In this document: positions 51,501-59,149 of the stretch, piece by piece | How positions within the stretch are numbered: position 1 is the first letter of the stretch | Layout of the letters: each line of letters starts with the position of its first letter | Assembly: GCA_026874595.1 (NCBI GenBank) | Contig: CM049320.1 | Location: 484,001-548,000 of the forward strand | Length of the DNA: 64,000 bases | DNA from: Sipunculus nudus | Taxonomy: Eukaryota > Annelida > Sipuncula > Golfingiida > Sipunculidae | Direction of reading: 5' to 3' | The notes under the pieces: model-generated | The model's input: the letters and a program-made list of their open reading frames with translations, nothing else | What the model was told of the DNA's origin: nothing | Database searches by the model: none | Program-made: the position numbers and the translations under genes

Positions 51501-52062
51501 AGAAGATTTTCTTTTCCACACAGGATTTAAACATTTTTTCCACTGATGTACAATGAGACCTCAAGATACTCTGCATCAGTGTGCAGGAGGATTCACATTT
51601 TATTGCCAAATAAATAAAACAATAAAGGTCTTTTCTAGATGTGCACATTTTGATTTTTATATTTTAAACATTTTACAGGACAGCAAGCCCAGAGACTTGA
51701 ACAGTTTGAAATCTCATGCTTCTGAGTTCTTCCAACTTAGCATCTCTTAGTAAATAATTTCTTTTGACTTGAAAACTAGAAACTGTCTTGTAAATAGATC
51801 ACAGAATGTGAAACTTACAGTTAAAATATTTCTGACTGTAATTTATAAACAACACTACACATACATCACAGCAAATATGTACAGCTCTCCTTCCAATGAT
51901 ATGATTAGTGTCACCTTTTGAGATATTTGGTGTAATCTGGTAGTAGAATTTTGCCTCCAGTTGTAGAGATGGTAGCTCCTTTAGGTCCACTTCCTGGACT
52001 GAAACATGCACGGATGTACTCAGAGCTGGTCGTGAACTTGTCCAGCGCTGTCTTGCTGCGAC
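21189..52062 (-). CDS. CASZ1: castor zinc-finger transcription factor (CASZ1 homologue), ten 3' exons, 5' end outside window
   Basis: Castor proteins are nuclear DNA-binding regulators of neural and mesodermal differentiation. The ten exons (51915-52062, 50867-50954, 49523-49687, 48322-48538, 47690-47827, 45834-46085, 36173-36518, 35470-35592, 27464-27581, 21189-23549) join with matching phases at every junction to give about 1317 residues ending in TGA. They carry twelve castor-type fingers of the form C-x(3-6)-C ... H-[FYI]-H-C-x(2-4)-C ... H-x(3-4)-H. Distinctive runs shared with vertebrate CASZ1 include [32 protein letters not shown] and SHKRKHERR. Fingers 1-6 are each split by an intron. 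The first exon here starts in phase 1, so more coding sequence lies upstream of 64 kb. Introns are loaded with minisatellites, several of them copies of the splice junctions. Confidence 0.95.
23807..24088. repeat. 28-bp minisatellite in intron 9
   Basis: Ten copies of CAACACCCTCTGGACTAGGT then GTACAGTT, with AAACA and GCC variants. It does not match exon sequence. Confidence 0.95.
24089..25017. other. intron 9, unique part
   Basis: Intronic. I see no exon or transposon end; a patch rich in CTAGATCT/CTAGTTCTAG lies near 24865-24910. Confidence 0.5.
25018..27486 (-). repeat. 44-bp minisatellite seeded from the exon 9 / intron 9 junction
   Basis: Minus-strand unit GTAAGTACCTCTGTCATCAG then TCAATACACTACCACTGTCAGTGG. 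The last 23 nt equal the end of exon 9 (codons for I-H-Y-H-C-Q-W) and the rest is intron with a consensus donor. About 56 copies, nearly identical; two read GTAAGG. A T/C variant (GATGAC/GACGAC) comes in contiguous blocks (about 25237-25500 and 25990-26380), which suggests block duplication inside the array. 27464-27486 is the exonic parent. Confidence 0.97.
27464..27581 (-). CDS. CASZ1: castor exon 9 of window: end of finger 5, first half of finger 6
   Basis: Acceptor TTTTTCGTCACCAG before 27581; donor GTCAGTGG/GTAAGT at 27464. 118 bp, in phase 2, out phase 0. It encodes (K)[18 protein letters not shown], then [19 protein letters not shown] and QW. Finger 6 is completed in exon 10 (TGCRTVV ... 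RLEHHRIHE). Confidence 0.93.
27582..29085. repeat. intron 8: dispersed repeats
   Basis: Intronic. 28383-28560 matches 57156-57330 (CAAGGCCTACAGGCCTAATG then CGAACCTGTGCA ...). 28575-28990 is a relative of the element at 42944-44956 (ACTAGAATAC-GGTAGT, GCGCCACCT, GGATGTCTGCAGC). The tail near 29000-29060 (GCATAAGCTCACAGGTTC) recurs near 32220 and 33145. Confidence 0.6.
29086..32147 (+). mobile_element. copy 1 of the 2.6-kb hairpin-ended repeat family
   Basis: It starts ACAAGGGACCCATGGGTCAC-GGCGCTCAGCTG and ends with the hairpin AGCTCAGATGAC-TTATA-GTCAGCTGAGCT (32119-32147). It is longer than other copies and holds low-complexity tracts: poly-G at 29924-29938, (GA)n at 30453-30587, and poly-G at 31292-31306. 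No protein is encoded. The terminal hairpin and lack of long inverted ends suggest a non-autonomous Helitron-like element, which is an inference. Confidence 0.5.
30453..30587. repeat. (GA)n microsatellite
   Basis: Three GAGAGA tracts separated by short unique pieces. The Ser-Leu and Arg-Glu open frames on either strand are simple sequence. Confidence 0.95.
32148..33540. repeat. intron 8: dispersed repeat fragments
   Basis: GGTGATGCTTGCTCCTGC and GATGCTAGCTCCTGC segments, GTAGGTGGCGCCACC at 32686 and GCATAAGCTCA/GCATGAGCTCA tails at 32223 and 33143 belong to families seen at 58850 and 63920. A TCTAGAC cluster lies at 32311-32375. Confidence 0.5.
33541..35489 (-). repeat. 28-bp minisatellite seeded from the exon 8 / intron 8 junction
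   Basis: Minus-strand unit GTAAGTCTGGTGTCAGAGAG then CACGCTAA: the last 20 nt of exon 8 plus the first 8 nt of the intron. About 69 units. Near the exon most units keep GTAAGT; in the distal half (about 33580-34640) most read GCAAGT. Subarrays with a shortened TTACTCTGACACC unit recur about 324 bp apart (33959, 34283). 35470-35489 is the exonic parent. Confidence 0.95.
35470..35592 (-). CDS. CASZ1: castor exon 8 of window: finger 5
   Basis: Acceptor TTTTTCTGACCAG before 35592; donor GCTAA/GTAAGT at 35470. 123 bp, phase 2 in and out. It encodes [20 protein letters not shown] and [20 protein letters not shown]; the last His of finger 5 (KFH) is in exon 9. The match AA+G = Lys gives HAKFH, parallel to HANFH in vertebrate CASZ1, and confirms that the first donor is the right one. 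Confidence 0.95.
35757..36179 (-). repeat. 35-bp minisatellite related to the exon 7 donor
   Basis: Minus-strand unit GACCAGGTGAAAACTAAATG then AGATATTCAGTTAAT, about 11 copies. Aligned to the exon 7 junction (GACAAG/GTAAGAACCTAATG then AGACAT), 20 of 26 bases agree. Some units keep CAG/GTGAAA; others have TAG/ATGAAA and would not work as donors. Confidence 0.75.
36173..36518 (-). CDS. CASZ1: castor exon 7 of window: disordered linker
   Basis: Acceptor TAATTTTACAG before 36518; donor TGACAAG/GTAAGA at 36173. 346 bp, in phase 1, out phase 2. It encodes a Ser/Pro-rich linker ([14 protein letters not shown] ... [13 protein letters not shown]) ending [14 protein letters not shown], which leads into the next finger in the way vertebrate CASZ1 uses WKVYLRR. 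The end of the exon and its donor resemble the unit of the next intron's minisatellite. Confidence 0.9.
36519..37710. repeat. intron 6: fragments of hairpin-family relatives
   Basis: Family-like starts occur at 36624 (ACAAGTGACCCAGGGGTCAT) and 36919 (ACAAGGGACCCATGTTTC). A (GGT)n and poly-G tract is at 36990-37055. 37280-37690 matches the core of the 2.6-kb family. Confidence 0.55.
37711..40350 (+). mobile_element. copy 2 of the 2.6-kb hairpin-ended family
   Basis: It starts ACAAGGGACCTATGGGTCAC and ends with the 12-bp-stem hairpin at 40322-40350. Its first 900 bp match 52667-53500 (GGAGACAGGGAAGAGGATTG, TTTTGACTTGGCCATA). The core carries GTGGTTTTGATATTAGGCA and GGGCCCATAACTT blocks shared with all copies. 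No open frame of note. Confidence 0.65.
40351..41240 (+). repeat. two partial hairpin-family copies
   Basis: 40351-40559 repeats the last 210 bp of the family and ends in the same hairpin (40531-40559). 40565-41240 has two related units with GATATGGGTAACAG and GACCTC, ending in a variant hairpin at 41212-41240. Confidence 0.65.
41284..45318 (+). mobile_element. copy 3 of the hairpin-ended family, with a nested element
   Basis: It starts ACAAGGGACCCATGGGTCAC and ends with the hairpin at 45290-45318. The family sequence breaks off at CCCATAATTTAAGAG (42943) and resumes with AATTACATAATACTGAC at about 44957, as in uninterrupted copies. Poly-G at 42452-42466. Confidence 0.6.
42944..44956 (+). 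mobile_element. nested element with five 280-bp units and a terminal hairpin
   Basis: It begins near AACTAGAATACGGGTAGTCG and GTATCCGCCTAAATCAGAG. Units of 280 bp (marker GATATGAGCTTGGATGTCTG at about 43330, 43608, 43889, 44168, 44448) contain the palindrome GTGGCGCCAC. The end is a hairpin, GTATCCGC-AAAAC pairing with GTTTT-GGCGGATAC (about 44927-44956). The start and end share GTATCCGCC. It is probably non-autonomous and Helitron-like; no protein is encoded. Confidence 0.6.
45391..45560 (+). repeat. possible pogo/Tigger-like transposon remnant
   Basis: AAAACCTCGCCTATCGCCCC followed by TCGGTTTAGTGACCA and repeats of GACCA/ACCTC resembles the ends of pogo-class DNA transposons. The overlapping open frame of 125 codons (45418-45795) shows no transposase motif. 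Confidence 0.3.
45834..46085 (-). CDS. CASZ1: castor exon 6 of window: end of finger 4 and linker
   Basis: Acceptor TTACTTTGTTGAAG before 46085; donor GCTCAG/GTTCGT at 45834. 252 bp, phase 1 in and out. It encodes [22 protein letters not shown], ending finger 4, then a polar linker ([12 protein letters not shown] ... [16 protein letters not shown]). The acceptor is weak in pyrimidines; a better-looking one 39 bp upstream would bring a stop codon. Confidence 0.9.
46071..46270 (-). repeat. degenerate 34-40-bp repeat spanning the exon 6 acceptor
   Basis: The exon 6 start (plus strand GACATAATTACAACC) is echoed as GATATAATTACAACC at 46111-46125, GATATAATTACAACA at 46145-46159 and ACATAAATACAACC near 46214. 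Each is joined to CAATTACAA. The copies lie in the intron upstream of the exon, so here the 3' splice site rather than the donor was duplicated. Confidence 0.8.
46640..47480. repeat. dispersed repeat with GACCTTGAAAAGTAGGTCAAGG units
   Basis: Two diverged halves (near 46680-46820 and 47310-47420) share CTTGAAAAGTAGGTCAAGGT, GACCAAG/TACCAAG and GAAGAAATGAAGCA. The MITE at 46840-47176 lies within it. Confidence 0.6.
46840..47176. mobile_element. 337-bp MITE with TAA target duplication
   Basis: The left end GGCAAAAAAAAAATAAAAGG continues TATGGTTCTCAGGCAC. The right end read in reverse, GGCCAAAATAAAAAAAAGGC, continues ATGGTTCTCAGGCAC. TAA is on both sides (46837-46839, 47177-47179). A 3-bp TWA duplication suggests a PIF/Harbinger-type non-autonomous element. 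No protein is encoded. Confidence 0.85.
47660..47776 (-). repeat. single 97-bp-offset duplication across the exon 5 donor
   Basis: GTACTTCATGAATTTCTTAA (plus strand) occurs in the exon at 47757-47776 and again in the intron at 47660-47679, next to the donor. The flanking bases (GTTTGTAC/GTTCGTAC; CACTGAGG/CACTGTAC on the minus strand) also match, so an exon-to-intron segment appears duplicated once. Confidence 0.85.
47690..47827 (-). CDS. CASZ1: castor exon 5 of window: end of finger 3, most of finger 4
   Basis: Acceptor CTTACTTTTACAG before 47827; donor GGCCAG/GTACGT at 47690. 138 bp, in phase 1, out phase 1. It encodes [20 protein letters not shown], then [20 protein letters not shown] and HCIRP. 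Finger 4 is completed by exon 6. A 20-bp run from mid-exon reappears 97 bp away in the intron just past the donor. Confidence 0.94.
48322..48538 (-). CDS. CASZ1: castor exon 4 of window: end of finger 2, most of finger 3
   Basis: Acceptor TGTCATTTACAG before 48538; donor ACATGG/GTAAAT at 48322. 217 bp, in phase 0, out phase 1. It encodes [20 protein letters not shown] (finger 2 end), then [17 protein letters not shown] and [19 protein letters not shown] of finger 3. The split codon G/AA gives Glu, restoring the expected -EKHKAYH end of the finger in exon 5. Confidence 0.95.
48539..49522 (-). repeat. intron 3: almost entirely a 42-bp minisatellite
   Basis: The 984-bp intron is about 23 units of a 42-bp repeat (plus strand ACCTCACACCTAGTGTCTTA, then TCACAGACAAATAACATCATCA), leaving about 20 nt after the donor and about 10 nt before the acceptor. 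The array runs into the polypyrimidine tract TTATTTGTCTGTCATTTACAG of the exon 4 acceptor. The minus-strand frame repeating [14 protein letters not shown] is a by-product. Confidence 0.93.
49523..49687 (-). CDS. CASZ1: castor exon 3 of window: end of finger 1, start of finger 2
   Basis: Acceptor AAGCAACAATCATTA-side reads TTGCTTACAG before 49687; donor CTTACAG/GTAAAG at 49523. 165 bp, phase 0 on both sides, 55 codons. It begins [17 protein letters not shown], completing finger 1, then [18 protein letters not shown] and the first C-C pair and HYHC of finger 2. These runs are almost the same in vertebrate CASZ1 and were the clearest identification. Confidence 0.95.
49990..50899 (-). repeat. 42-bp minisatellite seeded from the exon 2 / intron 2 junction
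   Basis: On the minus strand each unit reads GTCAGTATTGAACATTACCA then CTG(TG/CA)TGGACTGTAATTACAGG. That is the last 33 nt of exon 2 plus 9 nt of intron, donor included. About 20 units, including several with in-frame indels or substitutions. 42 is 14 codons, so readable frames repeat [14 protein letters not shown]. The first intronic unit has TAA in the normal frame, so reading through exon 2 would stop there. 50867-50899 is the exonic parent unit. Confidence 0.93.
50867..50954 (-). CDS. CASZ1: castor exon 2 of window: first half of finger 1
   Basis: Acceptor ATAATTTCAG before 50954; donor TACAGG/GTCAGT at 50867. 88 bp encode [13 protein letters not shown] ... [11 protein letters not shown]: the C-C pair and HYHC of finger 1. 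The finger is completed by exon 3 ([15 protein letters not shown]). The last 33 bases, with the donor, are repeated about 20 times in the following intron. The non-consensus donor GTCAGT was chosen because it is the only one giving phase 0, which exon 3 needs. Confidence 0.85.
50985..51110. repeat. 55-bp tandem duplication near the exon 2 acceptor
   Basis: CATTTTAACATTATATCATT with GTAACTTACAGTATTTGAAC occurs as two and a half copies, starting about 30 bp upstream of exon 2 on the minus strand. On the minus strand it reads ACTGTAAGTTAC, a donor-like string, but it does not match exon sequence. Confidence 0.8.
51111..51914. other. rest of intron 1 of the window
   Basis: Intronic, AT-rich. No repeat array or exon was recognised. 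Confidence 0.5.
51915..52062 (-). CDS. CASZ1: castor exon 1 of window
   Basis: Acceptor TTTTGTTACAG before 52062; donor CAAAAG/GTGACA at 51915. 148 bp enter in phase 1 (two bases finish a codon) and leave in phase 2, splitting an Arg codon shared with exon 2. It encodes a pre-finger segment ([16 protein letters not shown] ... DYTKYLK) that leads into finger 1. The Lys-Tyr-Leu-Lys-Arg linker before a finger matches the WKKYLTR linker at the end of exon 7. No exon could be found in the 12 kb upstream. Confidence 0.88.
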
Positions 52063-52666
52063 CTGTAACAAAATTAAAAAAAAAAACATTAGGTAATCTG
52101 AGTAACTTGTGTACAGTTACAGTCTCTAATGATAAAACAAAAGTATTGTTTCTTTCTGAAACCACAAAAAATAAAGAATCATCTGGGATGATGATAGATT
52201 TACATCTATTAGTGAACCTCACAGAAAGAATATCTCAATTTGAAAACTATAGGAACAAAATAATAGAATCAATAAAGCTCAGACACATAATAGTAAAGAA
52301 TCAGAAAATTACATCTATGAATGTGGGCAGTGATAGGAGCAACTGTTGTAATGACCAAGACCACAATCTGTGAGCCTCATACAGGTGGAGACACCTAGTG
52401 GAAACTTTGGGAACAACAAAGTCCTAAATTATACATGGCAATATTTGAGTACACAAGATGTGGTGAGGTCTGTTTCACAGCACAACAAGCTGCTCTGTCA
52501 TTCAGAATCAACAATCAGGAATTTAAAAAAAATATGTATGCAGATTAATTTGAGTTATTGAATACTTTAAATTACATTCCCTGAATAAATCAAGTATAAC
52601 AACCAACTATTTACCAGGACAAGGAATTATCTAAATGGTCTTGTAGCACCTCCAATTTTTACTAAA
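52063..52666. other. intron upstream of castor exon 1 of window
   Basis: AT-rich intron sequence beginning with a pyrimidine-rich tract before the acceptor. Nothing else recognised. Confidence 0.5.
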
Positions 52667-54852
52667 ACAAGGGACCCATGGGTCACGGCGCTCAGCTGTT
52701 AAATATGATCACAAAATATGATTTGGAAGAGGAGGTAGGCAAAGGTTTGTTTTATGAGGTAATATAAGCTCTATTATGAGTTGATGGTAACTCAAGTTAT
52801 GTAAGATTTTGATAATATCCTTGGAGACAGGGAAGAGGATTGATGTCACTAATATTATTTACAGTTGGACATGGTGTGCTATAATCATACAGGTTTTGAC
52901 TTGGCCATAACACTTTCCCTACATTGCAGCAGAATTATTTGAAAAGTTAAAACTTTTTTATTAAAATTAAGAACAAATATTGTGTCAAGTAAAATTTAAA
53001 TTAAAAATAATAACAGTATCAACTTTTTTTTTATCAAAGATTTTTTAATAATATTATCAAAATAAATGATTATTAAAATAATATTATAGAATATATTCAT
53101 GAATGCATTTGTATTCAAATACTTTCATTTTTACCTGTATTCCTATCCTTAAACATGAAATAATGGAGTACATATTCATATTTGCATTCATATACATTTG
53201 CAAAGTACTGCACCATGTCTGGTATTTATTCAGTTTCAGCCAAACAAAGTTCTTGAGAATCCAGAATAAACAAATATCACAAATTTAAATAATGATCATG
53301 AGCACCTGGTTTTATGAATTTTATTTATATTAAAAAAATAAAACTATATAATATTCACTTTGGACTACCTTCACATTAATTTATGCACTAGACATAGCAA
53401 GAGTCTTATGACAATTATTAACATTACAGAAATCATAATTAATGAGAAATTGTCTAAGTTCTGATTTTTTTATCATATTCAATTTTTTTAATTTAAAAAA
53501 TGTATCAGAAAAAAATTTGAAGTATCTCAGCTATGAAATCATTATATGTGTAAAATATAACCCAAGGATAAGAATACCCTATAAATTATACAAGGAGAAA
53601 ATTAGAGATTGGCAAGTTTAATTTTATTAACTGAAATATAGGAACCAGTAATATATATACTTTTGATTATTTACATAGTCTTGTGACAGCTGTTACAGCC
53701 ACGTGTCTAAATGTCATAAGTGAAACATATTGGCATCTTTAATCAGTACCTGTCTGAGTAAAATTTAAAAATTTTGACATTTTAACTTTTTTTAAATTTT
53801 GAAATAAATATAAATTAACAAGCTGAAACACTTAAAAAGACCTGGAAATTTAGATTTATATTATCAACTACATCCTTGTCAATCATTAATTTCCTTCATT
53901 TAATCCCTAATAGTATAGAACAATATAATTTAAATATTTTTTTTTCATTATTAAAATTGAAGAGAAAAATACCATAGGTGACTCAATCGTGTTACTTGGA
54001 ATACATTTTCACCAATCCATACAAAATCCATAAAACATCAGTAACTGCAAGGTAATTCGCTGTTAATCATCAACTGTCAAATTCCTTTTCTATTGATTAT
54101 TTTTAAAGTTGTTATTATAGACCTATAAAAATTTATTTATTCATTGTTAATTGTTATGCTGATGGTCTAAACAACTAATAGATGAGCTGGGTTGGACACC
54201 TGGATCAGCTGTGGCCAGCAATAAGCTGCCCAGCTGCAAGTATACGCTCCACGTCAAGCGTGCATGATTGACCTGAAAGGTCAAGTAGAGGACATACAGG
54301 TGACTGAAGAGGGGCTGGGTAGAGCCTGGGTCTGACATGTTCTCATATGAAACTTTAATAAAAGCTACAGTTTTTGGCCAGTTTCTTTGAACTTTCAAAA
54401 CTAACAAGTTGAAATCCTTATTTCTGCATGATATGAAAATTAAATCAACAGTGCTTACAGGAAACAGACATGCCATGATCAAATTTAGGCAAAATTTAAG
54501 GTACTGATTTTATATTTATACTAATAACTTATAAAATTTTAAAAATTCAGAACTAATTTTGGGTATACAATTGAATCTTGATAAAATAATGTTATATCCC
54601 TGACCAAAAAAAAGAAATCTCTAGCTTCAGCAATTTTCATGTTATGGGAGTAAATATATTTCTTGATTACAAAGTGCATTATGTTCGGGCCCATTCGCAA
54701 TACTCACATCAATACTGGCATGTGCATAGAGTATAAATAGAAGAACATGTATATTTTATATGATCAAAGTCAGATAAGATAAGATAAGATAAGATAAGAT
54801 AACATTTATTAGCCTTCAGTTCCAGGAATTTGTTGTTGACTTGCAATTCATT

Positions 54853-54887
<35 letters not shown>

Positions 54888-55930
54888 AATAAGTAAATAG
54901 ATAGATAAATACATAAAAATAATACAAAAATACATAAAAATCACACATAACATATTGATGCATGTAAAATTAAGCATGTAAAAATGATAAAACAGATAAT
55001 TCTGCAGGTAAAACACATAATTCAAAACATTAAAATTTCTAAGAGGGTTGTGAGTTAAAGTGTTTAATACTGTGTGGTACGAGAGATTTTTTAAAACGAG
55101 TTGTTCTGCAGAATATTGTATCTAGGCGTTTACCTGAAGGTAAAAAACGGAACTCTGAATATAGGGGATGTGTTTTGTCATTCATGACCTTAGATATGAA
55201 GGCCATTGTTTTGGTTTCACAGATTTCCTGGTGTGTGGCAAGAGAAGTACCAGTTATTCTACTACTTCTCTTCCTGGTATTATTCAACTGTTTCTTTAAC
55301 TTATCAGATATATTTGTAAACCAGCACTCCAGTGAATAAGTAAGGACACTGGAAATTACTGAATTGATCAGTGGTCACAGCAGATCAGATCAGTGGTTTT
55401 GATATTAGGCAGTCATGAAGAGGTATGGTATTAACTGCAGACAGCCTGATCAAGCTCAACTCAGTGGAGAGAGGGCTTGCCCTAGTGATGGGATTGCATA
55501 ACATAATGCCAACAGCCTGAGGGAGCGTAAAGAGCTGCAAACAATGACCTACAGTGACCAGAGTGGACTGCTTGACAAAGTAAGGGAATAAACTTTCAAT
55601 AAAATTCAATAACTAGCCTAATTTTGCAGCTTTTATTTTCAAATTTCAGATTTTAACAGATTAAATCCTTATGTGCACATGCTGTGAAAATTAAATCCAC
55701 GATACTTACAGGAAAAAAACGTGCCGTGGCCAAAGTATGGCAAAATTCAAGGTACCAATTTTTTATTTTTGCTAATATTTTAAAAAATTTAAAAGATTTT
55801 GCCGAATTTAGGATTCCTAGGTCTTACGGTTTCAAAACGTGCCACATCTACATTGTACGGACGGACAGACGGACGGACGACAGACAATGGCCCATGACTA
55901 TAGCTCAGATGACTTATAGTCAGCTGAGCT
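52667..55930 (+). mobile_element. copy 4 of the hairpin-ended family, with a nested retrotransposon fragment
   Basis: It starts ACAAGGGACCCATGGGTCAC and ends with the hairpin at 55902-55930. Subtracting the nested 54776-55384 fragment leaves about 2.65 kb, the same as copy 2 (2.64 kb). Confidence 0.65.
54776..55384 (-). mobile_element. 3' fragment of a second non-LTR retrotransposon
   Basis: On the minus strand it ends in (TTATC)n next to the left junction. The 3' part encodes the end of a reverse-transcriptase polyprotein (HPLYSEFRFLPSGKRLDTIF then CRTTRFKKS ... P), the signature HPLY-EF-LLPSG-R found at the C-terminus of several animal LINEs. The coding end is at 55039. A 30-bp poly-A (plus strand) lies at about 54857-54886. 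CAGAT repeats at both junctions suit a short target duplication. Confidence 0.8.
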
Positions 55931-56930
55931 AAAAATCAGAGAACTTATTATCCTTGAACTTGCAGCATTTAGAATATTGTAACAATCATTTAAAAAAATG
56001 GGTCCAGTGACCTTGACCTCTGACCAGGTAACCTCAAAATCTACATATTTCCTCACTTTGGGCAAGTAAGCCATGTGTGAAAGATGGAAAGTTTTGGATG
56101 AAAAGTTTGATTCACAATGCATCCACAATCTTTTAAATGAAGTGGCTCCTGTGACCTTCCACTTTAACCTCTGGACCTTGAAAATCAAAATGTTTCTTAC
56201 TTAAGTGGTTGGTCATAAATAAATCAAGTTTAAACCCAATCTGTCTATCCAAAGCAGAATATTATCCATAAACAAATTTGTGAATGGATTGGCCCTGTGA
56301 CCTTGAAATTTGACCCTATGACCCCAAAATCGAAAAGAATCTTCCCCTATTGGTAGATGAGCAATATTTTGAAAATGGAAGGTTTGTGATGAAAAGTTTG
56401 GCTTGGAATGCATACACATTCTCTTTAAAGAAATGGGTCCTGTGGCCTTGACCTTTGACCTTAGGACCCCAAAATCAACAGGGTTCTTACTTTAGTGGTG
56501 ATCCATACATAAATTTGAAACCCATAAGTCAAAATAAACTGGATTTATCATATGGAAACTAATTTGCGAACAGATGGCCCCTGTGACCTTGACCTTGTGA
56601 CCCCAAATTCATTTTTGCTCTCCCCATACTGGCAAGTCAGCTAAATGTGCAAGATGGTAAGTTTGGGATGAAACACTTGGTTTAAAATGCAGCCATAATC
56701 TTTTTTTAAATAAGTGAGTCCTGTGACCTTGACCTTTGACCTCATGACCCAAAAATCATATAGGTTCTTGCTTTAGTGGTAGGCCATGTGAGTCAAGTTT
56801 GAAACCCATATGTCAATCCAACCTGGAGTTATCATCTGAAAACAAATTTGTATGGATGGACAGATGGATGGACAGACAAACAGGCAGACAGCTAAACAGA
56901 CAGGATGATTACTATAGGGCATCCACTTGT
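55931..56930. repeat. dispersed repeat with GTGACCTTGACCTTTGACC units
   Basis: About five units of 150-220 bp, each with CCTGTGACCTTGACC, a GACCCCAAAATC block and GATGAAAAGTTTG. The tail has GACAGATGGATGGACAGAC and GATTACTATAGGGC. Confidence 0.75.
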
Positions 56931-58460
56931 AATCAATGAACACAACAGGTTTTGGGACAATAGATGGAATCACAGCTGAGAAACTGACATGATTGTAGTC
57001 ATTTTATAGTAAAAAAAAAAAGAAAAATATTTGTAAAAATAAACAAGTGGCCCATGGGCCATGATGCTCAGCTAATTTAGACTGGGTGCTCATTTTTTTT
57101 TATTAATGTTATATATTGTCTGTGAGAATAGCCTATGGCTAAAGTTATGGTGTTGAAACAAGGCCTACAGGCCTAATGCGAACCTGTGCATTGGGAAATA
57201 CACCAGGTATAATGCTTCAATGCTGGACCATTACTTTTCATGTATATGAACAATGCAAGTACTAAACATTTTGAATATGAAACAATTACACAAACATCAC
57301 TGCTGAAATTCTGGCATGGGTGCACACAGCACAAAAATGATTGTAGCTGGCACCACCAGTCTTGTAGACAACAAAGCTATCAGAGATATATACATATGCC
57401 CAATTTCAGACTGATATATCAAACCCCTCCTGAGGAAAACGCAGGGACACACTGTGCAAAAGTCATTGTAGGTTGCAACACCTGTCTCGTGAGCCAGAAA
57501 GTCATCAAAGACACATAGGTCAAAATACTAGACCAATACATCAAACTTACCTAGCATGGGGCTGACCAGGCTTAGGTGAGAAAGGCAGTTGCCCCGAGTC
57601 AACTGTGACAAATTGCTTGCTCAGGCTACTGCACTGAGTGAACTCATGACCTGCACCTGGCAAGACTGAGTGAACTTTTGACCTGTACCTGGCTGCACTG
57701 AGTGAACTCTTGATCTGTTGCATAATCTGACATACTTGGCAGTCTGCGAAAGCTATAAATAGATCCAGGCTGAACTTTGGTGCCAAATCTGATGCAGTGG
57801 GCAGTCTGCCAATGCTATAAATAGAATGCAGCTACTGCACTGAGTAAACTCCTGACCTATACCTGGCTGCACTGAGTGAACTCTTGACATGTTGCCTAAT
57901 CTGATACAGTTATCAGTCAGACAATACCATAAATAGATCCAGACAGACCTTTGGCCTGTTGCCAAATCTGAAATAGTAGCCACACCTATGCATAAGCTCT
58001 CAGACTGGCTCCGCATGCAGCCCTGAGGGTCATGACACACATGAGGTGATCACATGATATTCATGAGTTGATCACATGCTACCTATGAGTTGATCACATA
58101 GTGCCCATGAGGTGTTCACATGTCATCCATGAGGTGATCACATGCCTTGTGCTTGGCTGCACTGATTGAACTCTTGACCTATATCTGGCTGCACTGAATG
58201 AACTCTTGATCTGTTGAGGTGATCACATGGTGCCCATGAGGTGTTCACATGTCACCCATGAGGGGATCACATGCCTTGTGCTTGGCTGCACTGACTGAAC
58301 TCTTGACCTATATCTGGCTGCACTGAATGAACTCTTGATCTATTGCCAAAACTGAAACAGTTGGCAGTTTCTTAACCTATGTAAATATACAGACACAATC
58401 TTGGTCAGTTGGCAAATCTGTTTACACATACTGAAAGACTTTGGCTAAAATGCATTTTTT
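56931..58460. repeat. dispersed repeat fragments and a 125-bp duplication
   Basis: 57043 begins a variant hairpin-family start. 57156-57330 pairs with 28383-28560. From 57600 on, GGCTGCACTGAGTGAACTCT recurs. 58130-58254 and 58255-58380 are a tandem pair with GGTGATCACATGCCTTGTGC. Confidence 0.65.
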
Positions 58461-59145
58461 TCAAGCTTAAATATTCATAAACTTTTTATCAAAATATCTA
58501 GAAAAATAAAAGATTCAGTTCTTTCATTGTTAAAGGTCCAATAATTCTGCCAAAAATCATTTAAGTAAACTTGAACAAAGGCCACCTAAGAATAATTTTT
58601 GTGCCATGTATAAGAAGTTATAACTGAAACAATAATTTTGTAGAAGAACAGTTTTGCAGTCCTCAGTTTGAGTTAGACATAATAATGGCCATAAGACCAA
58701 CTTAAGTTTTTCTGATATTATTGAAAGAACCATGTCCTCCAATAATTGTTTTGAAAAATTGAACGATTCAACTTGACAGTTTCATCATAAACATTTTAAG
58801 CTGAAAGAGGCTAAAATTATGAGTTTTTTGCCCATAAAAAACAGGTCAATGTAGGTGGCACATCAAAATCTGCAACTTCAAATATGAGTCATGTGACCAA
58901 CATTTGCACAATACTTGGTAATGCTAGCTTCTGTCATTTCTGAGATAACTATATCAGTATGCTTACTTGGCCAAATGACCGTTCAAATGCAAACCATTTG
59001 AACAAACTTGAGAGTGCTTGCCTCTGGGATCATTTCTGTAAAATATTGAACAATTTGGCTGGACCGTTTACAAGAAGACTTTTAAAGGTTTTTCAGCTTT
59101 TCCCCTATAAAATCTACGTAAATGCAGATAGCAACTAGATGTGTC
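58461..59145. other. non-coding stretch, repeat-derived
   Basis: The second half (58780-59130) resembles 32640-33010 (CAATGTAGGTGGC, TGGCTGGAC-GTTT, AGCTTTT-CCCTATAAAATCT). No gene seen. Confidence 0.5.
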
Positions 59146-59149
59146 GGAA

